The position numbers were made by a program, and so were the translations under genes. From contig NZ_BMUA01000001.1 in assembly GCF_014649955.1 (NCBI RefSeq), positions 124,001-188,000 of the forward strand: a stretch of DNA of 64,000 bases, given 5' to 3'. Every line of letters begins with the position of its first letter. Within the stretch, counting starts at the first letter, position 1. This stretch comes from Streptomyces violascens. GTDB lineage: Bacteria > Actinomycetota > Actinomycetes > Streptomycetales > Streptomycetaceae. Of this stretch, positions 61,215 to 64,000 are shown in pieces. Below the pieces are notes generated by a model. The model was given only the letters and a program-made list of their open reading frames with translations. It was not told where the DNA came from and searched no databases.

Positions 61215-61763
61215 ATGCCCCCTACGCCGTCACGTGTCGAACTGCACCCGCTCACCCTCTCCGACCAGGACGAGTTCTGCACGCTGGTGCAGGCCAGCTC
61301 CGAGCTGCACCGGCCTTGGATGCAACTACCCGCTACCGCACAGGAGTTCCAGGCCTGGATGCACCGCTTCGACGACGGCACCAACCGGGGCTATCTGATC
61401 CGTGTGCGGGAGACCGGCGCAGCCGCCGGCACGGTCAACATCAACTCGATCATCCGGGGCCGCTACCAGGGTGCGTCCCTGGGCTATGCGGCCTTCGCCC
61501 CGTTCGCAGGGCACGGGTACATGACCGAAGGGCTGGCCTCCACCCTGCAGCACGCCTTCACCGACCTGCGGCTCCACCGCCTGGAGGCCAACATCCAGCC
61601 GGCGAACAAGGCGTCCCTCGCCGTGGTCCAGCGACTGGGCTTCCGCTACGAAGGGGTTTCGCCCAACTACCTCTACATCGACGGAGCCTGGCGGGACCAC
61701 GAACGCTGGGCCATCACCGCCCCGAAACCCTGGACACCCGATCCGTCACTTCCCGAGGTGTGA
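61215..61763 (+). CDS. RimJ-type GNAT acetyltransferase
   Basis: A 182-residue N-acetyltransferase of the RimJ/RimL group: VELHPLTLSDQDEFCTLVQASSELHRPWM at the start, VNINSIIRGRYQGASLGYAAFAPFAGHGYMTEGLASTL with the acetyl-CoA-binding motif, and RLHRLEANIQPANKASLAVVQRLGFRYEGVSPNYLYIDGAWRDHERW, the typical C-terminal block. Substrates of this group range from ribosomal protein N-termini to small amines and drugs. ATG 61215 is the natural start, though the ribosome site is weak. Intact, unlike the GNAT relics at 13263 and 62660. Confidence 0.92.
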   Translation: MPPTPSRVELHPLTLSDQDEFCTLVQASSELHRPWMQLPATAQEFQAWMHRFDDGTNRGYLIRVRETGAAAGTVNINSIIRGRYQGASLGYAAFAPFAGHGYMTEGLASTLQHAFTDLRLHRLEANIQPANKASLAVVQRLGFRYEGVSPNYLYIDGAWRDHERWAITAPKPWTPDPSLPEV

Positions 61764-61871
61764 GGGCCCCCGGGGGGGGCGAACACCCCGCGGAGTTCCA
61801 GGACGAACGCCGGCTCACCGCTCTGGAACAGCCGGAATAACAAACCAACAGCAAGCAATAGGGAGGGCAAC

Positions 61872-62621
61872 ATGACGAGGGCCGGACGGCGAAGACGCGG
61901 AGTCCTGGGGATCGTGGCAACGGGGGCGGTTCTGTTGTGCGGGTGTGGGCCGCTCGGGGTCACGGGCAGGCCTCGCCCCAACCCCACCTCCGAGGCCGGA
62001 CTCGCTCAGCTACTGGACTTCCACTATGTGGGCGACTCGGGCGAGAACGAGACGATGAACCAACAGTTGGTGATCAAGAACAACGCCCGGCGTTCGCAGG
62101 TCCCGACACTGTCGTTCACCGCGTTCGACAAGAACAAGCACGTGCTGCCGCAGGTGCGAGTCACCACCGTCTACGGCAGCGACCACGGCAATCTGGTCGC
62201 TCCGTTCGGCAGCAGCTACGACGTCCTCAGGTTCTCCGGGCCCGGTGAGCACGATGTGGCCGATGTCCGTGTCGCCGTCCGGCGCACCTCCGTGGCCCGT
62301 ATCCCCGCTGGGCCGCACGACGTGACCACGCAAGCTCTCGACAGCCGCGGCAAGGAGATCCCCAGGTTCGAACGGTTCTCCGCGGTCCGTCTGACGAACG
62401 AGGACGACGTCCCCGTGTCCGTGCGCGTGGTCTACATCCTCTGGGACCGGCCTCCCAACGGTGTCACCCAGCAGGCCGTCGAGGTCACTCCGGTCGGCGC
62501 GCTGATGACCGTTCCCGCGCACGGCACCACCGTCCTGCAGGTGGACACCGCAGCAGCGAAGGCGGTTGCCCGGAACTCGGAAGGCCCCGCCGTGAGCATC
62601 AAGGCCTACAACTCCCAGTAG
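61872..62621 (+). CDS. Hypothetical lipoprotein
   Basis: A 249-residue exported protein: basic MTRAGRRRRG, a hydrophobic core, and a lipobox at LLCGC (Cys23 or Cys25). The mature part is an all-beta repeat-like fold (QQLVIKNNARRSQVPTLSFTAFDKNK, VRLTNEDDVPVSVRVVYILWDRPPNG) with two similar halves of about 95 residues, each starting with a hydrophobic strand followed by Asn-rich turns. No family recognised. GGGAGGG ten bases before ATG 61872 is one of the strongest ribosome sites in the window. Confidence 0.78.
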   Translation: MTRAGRRRRGVLGIVATGAVLLCGCGPLGVTGRPRPNPTSEAGLAQLLDFHYVGDSGENETMNQQLVIKNNARRSQVPTLSFTAFDKNKHVLPQVRVTTVYGSDHGNLVAPFGSSYDVLRFSGPGEHDVADVRVAVRRTSVARIPAGPHDVTTQALDSRGKEIPRFERFSAVRLTNEDDVPVSVRVVYILWDRPPNGVTQQAVEVTPVGALMTVPAHGTTVLQVDTAAAKAVARNSEGPAVSIKAYNSQ

Positions 62622-62659
62622 GAACAACGCCCGCCGGTGGGCCCCGCCCTTGCGACGAG

Positions 62660-62931
62660 TTACTGTCCGGGGGCGGGAGGTGCCGGTCCGAAGGCCACGG
62701 ATGTCTTGGCCCCGATCCCGGTACGGAGTGTGTCGCGAAGGGCGGGCCACTTTTCTGCGAGCAGGCTGTAGTAGAGCGAGTTGCCGCGATTACGTCCTGG
62801 CGCCGCATATGGCTGCGCAGGATTCCCTCGTAGACCAGGCCAAGACAGGTCAGGGCCTGCTTGCTGGGACCGTTCGTTGAGATTGCCTGTGCGCAGGGCG
62901 AGCCGGATGAGTTGCGGGCCCTCGAACAGGG
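62660..62931 (-). pseudogene. C-terminal relic of a GNAT acetyltransferase with frameshifts
   Basis: On the minus strand IRLALRTGNLNERSQQA is followed, one frame over, by CLGLVYEGILRSHMRRQD. Then, back in the first frame, NRGNSLYYSLLAEKWPALRDTLR leads to the stop at 62660. The three pieces are exactly the usual C-terminal order of RimJ-type GNATs (NxxSQxAxxxLGFxxEGxLR ... YSxLxxEW). The N-terminal two thirds are missing, cut at the lipase 3' end. Confidence 0.7.
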
Positions 62932-63927
62932 TCACACCGGCAACAGCATGAGGGCGCAGCGCACGGGACGGGCGTGGGTGGGGTCCAGGGCGTTGAGTAC
63001 CAACTGGTACGTGTTCAGGTCGTAGGAGCTGCCCAGGTGGCCGGTGAGGTCCAACGGGCACACGCCCTGCAGCAGGATGTTGTGCACGGTCGCGCCGGGT
63101 CCGGCGGTGAGGTACTGGTTGGTGTACGGGGTCACTACCTCGTCGGTCTTGGTGATGATGTTGGTGTAGGTGACGCCGGGCTCGGTGTCGCCCTTGGCGT
63201 AGAGCCGGTGCAACACCGGGGAGCCGACCGTCTGGTCCCTGGCCGCGGGGCTGTCCAGGCCGAGCGGCTTGCCGGCGCTCCCTGCCACCGCCAGGACCGC
63301 ATCGGCGACGTGGATCAGGCCGAGCAGGGTGGTGCCGTGACTGCTGGGGCTGATACCCACCAGCTGGTGCACCTTCGCGGCACCGCCCTCGAAGCGCAGG
63401 TACCACTGCGGCATCAGACCGCCGCCTTGGGAGTGGCCCACGAGGTCGACCTTTGCCGCCCCCGTTGCGGCCCGCACCTTGTCGACATAGGCAGCCAACT
63501 GCCGGGCCGAGGCGGGAATCGGGCCGACCGCCTTGATCAGGGCATGGGGTCTGGTCTCGCCGTAGTTGAGGGCGAAGACGCAGTATCCGGCCTTCTTCAG
63601 CACCGGGGCGAGCCCGCTCCAGTTGTCGAAGGCGTTCTCGAACGTGCCGTGGACCAGCACCACTGGGTAGGGGTGGGCGGCCGAGGGCTTGCAGCCGAAG
63701 TCGTTGGTCCCGGCCGGGGAACGATCGGGGTCCGCCACCGAGGCCAGCAGCGCCGGGGCGAAGCTCACCACCCCCAGACCGCCCAACGGGTCGACCGGCG
63801 ACGCAGGCTGATCCTCGACGGCAACATGCCGCAGCTTGGAGCCCTCGGCAGAGGCGGCGGGGACAGAGGCGGCCAGGCAGACCGCCGCGGCGAGGGCAGT
63901 GCCTGCGGCCTTGAGGAATCGGCGCAT
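62932..63927 (-). CDS. Secreted lipase/esterase (alpha/beta hydrolase)
   Basis: A 331-residue exported enzyme: signal peptide to about residue 27 (cleavage at ASA-EGS), then the alpha/beta fold with YPVVLVHGTFENAFDNWSGLAPVLKKAGYCVFALNYGE (oxyanion HG) and VDLVGHSQGGGLMPQWYL with the nucleophile Ser in GHSQGG. The acid is likely Asp in ITKTDEVVTPY, and the His comes from GHLGSSYD. Two cysteine pairs are likely. It belongs to the streptomycete lipase group related to LipA/EstA-type proteins. ATG 63927; upstream bases carry GGAGGTG. The original 3' end seems intact, with the GNAT relic starting at once after it. Confidence 0.9.
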   Translation of the reverse strand: MRRFLKAAGTALAAAVCLAASVPAASAEGSKLRHVAVEDQPASPVDPLGGLGVVSFAPALLASVADPDRSPAGTNDFGCKPSAAHPYPVVLVHGTFENAFDNWSGLAPVLKKAGYCVFALNYGETRPHALIKAVGPIPASARQLAAYVDKVRAATGAAKVDLVGHSQGGGLMPQWYLRFEGGAAKVHQLVGISPSSHGTTLLGLIHVADAVLAVAGSAGKPLGLDSPAARDQTVGSPVLHRLYAKGDTEPGVTYTNIITKTDEVVTPYTNQYLTAGPGATVHNILLQGVCPLDLTGHLGSSYDLNTYQLVLNALDPTHARPVRCALMLLPV

Positions 63928-64000
63928 CGTGTGCGCACCTCCTGGTGACGGGTCGGCGGTCGGGGTGAGAGCACCCCAGCTTCGACAGCCCGCCGCACCC

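Overview
The window is high-GC DNA with strong third-position GC bias, GTG starts, many secreted proteins and typical actinomycete families (LacI-type sugar regulator, GH10 xylanase with CBM2, SMI1/KNR4, TipAS-type MerR, PAS-LuxR). It fits Streptomyces or a close relative (Kitasatospora, Streptacidiphilus). About 55 intact genes alternate with many decayed genes and at least six transposase remnants, as is usual for the accessory arms of a linear streptomycete chromosome. I saw no tRNA, rRNA, CRISPR array or replication origin.

Region 1 (1-7.2 kb) is a xylan-utilisation locus. It holds a sugar ABC permease and binding protein on the minus strand, a LacI repressor, two GH10 xylanases, and the broken remains of a third glycosidase with a ricin-type lectin domain. 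The two structural promoters (ABC transporter and first xylanase) both have TTGACG-N17-TAG boxes. Each is followed at once by an 11-bp palindrome, CGAAACATTCG or CGAAACTTTCG, so a local LacI regulon can be read directly from the DNA.

Region 2 (7-31 kb) is a decay zone. It holds a phyH/araC pair destroyed by deletion and an IS3 remnant, IS701 and ISL3 remnants, an IS5-type element caught inside a small membrane-protein gene with a TA target duplication, a second truncated IS5-type copy, a 14-copy hexanucleotide array, and frameshifted GNAT, MFS and other genes. Intact genes lie between them: a cytochrome-b-like membrane protein coupled to a NuoF-like flavoprotein, a secreted papain-like protease with a membrane-anchored partner, VOC proteins, an SMI1/KNR4 protein, a DHFR-like reductase, a WYL regulator, a PDZ-type secreted protein and a secreted HAD phosphatase.

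Region 3 (31-48 kb) carries isochorismatase-type hydrolases, MFS and DHFR-like genes, and a YdeP/FdhF-type molybdoenzyme behind a small membrane protein. A divergent TetR/SDR pair has a long operator-like inverted repeat. Next come a ligD relic fused to an IS630 relic, and a stress and redox group: glutamate-cysteine ligase type 2, CsbD, catalase, a CBM48-like protein and a hemerythrin. A DUF2975/XRE pair has two 17-bp palindromes spaced 21 bp over its promoter. A TipAS-type MerR and a 2OG-Fe(II) oxygenase follow.

Region 4 (49-64 kb) has an L,D-transpeptidase, a methyltransferase and then the most distinctive unit. This is a three-gene operon joined by two GTGA overlaps: an ATP-grasp ligase, a dikinase-like protein whose phosphohistidine-type domain precedes its ATP domain, and an MFS pump. 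A PAS-PAS-LuxR regulator is transcribed divergently. It looks like a compact cryptic pathway with dedicated export and control. A flavin monooxygenase, a GNAT, a lipoprotein, a GNAT relic and a secreted lipase close the window.
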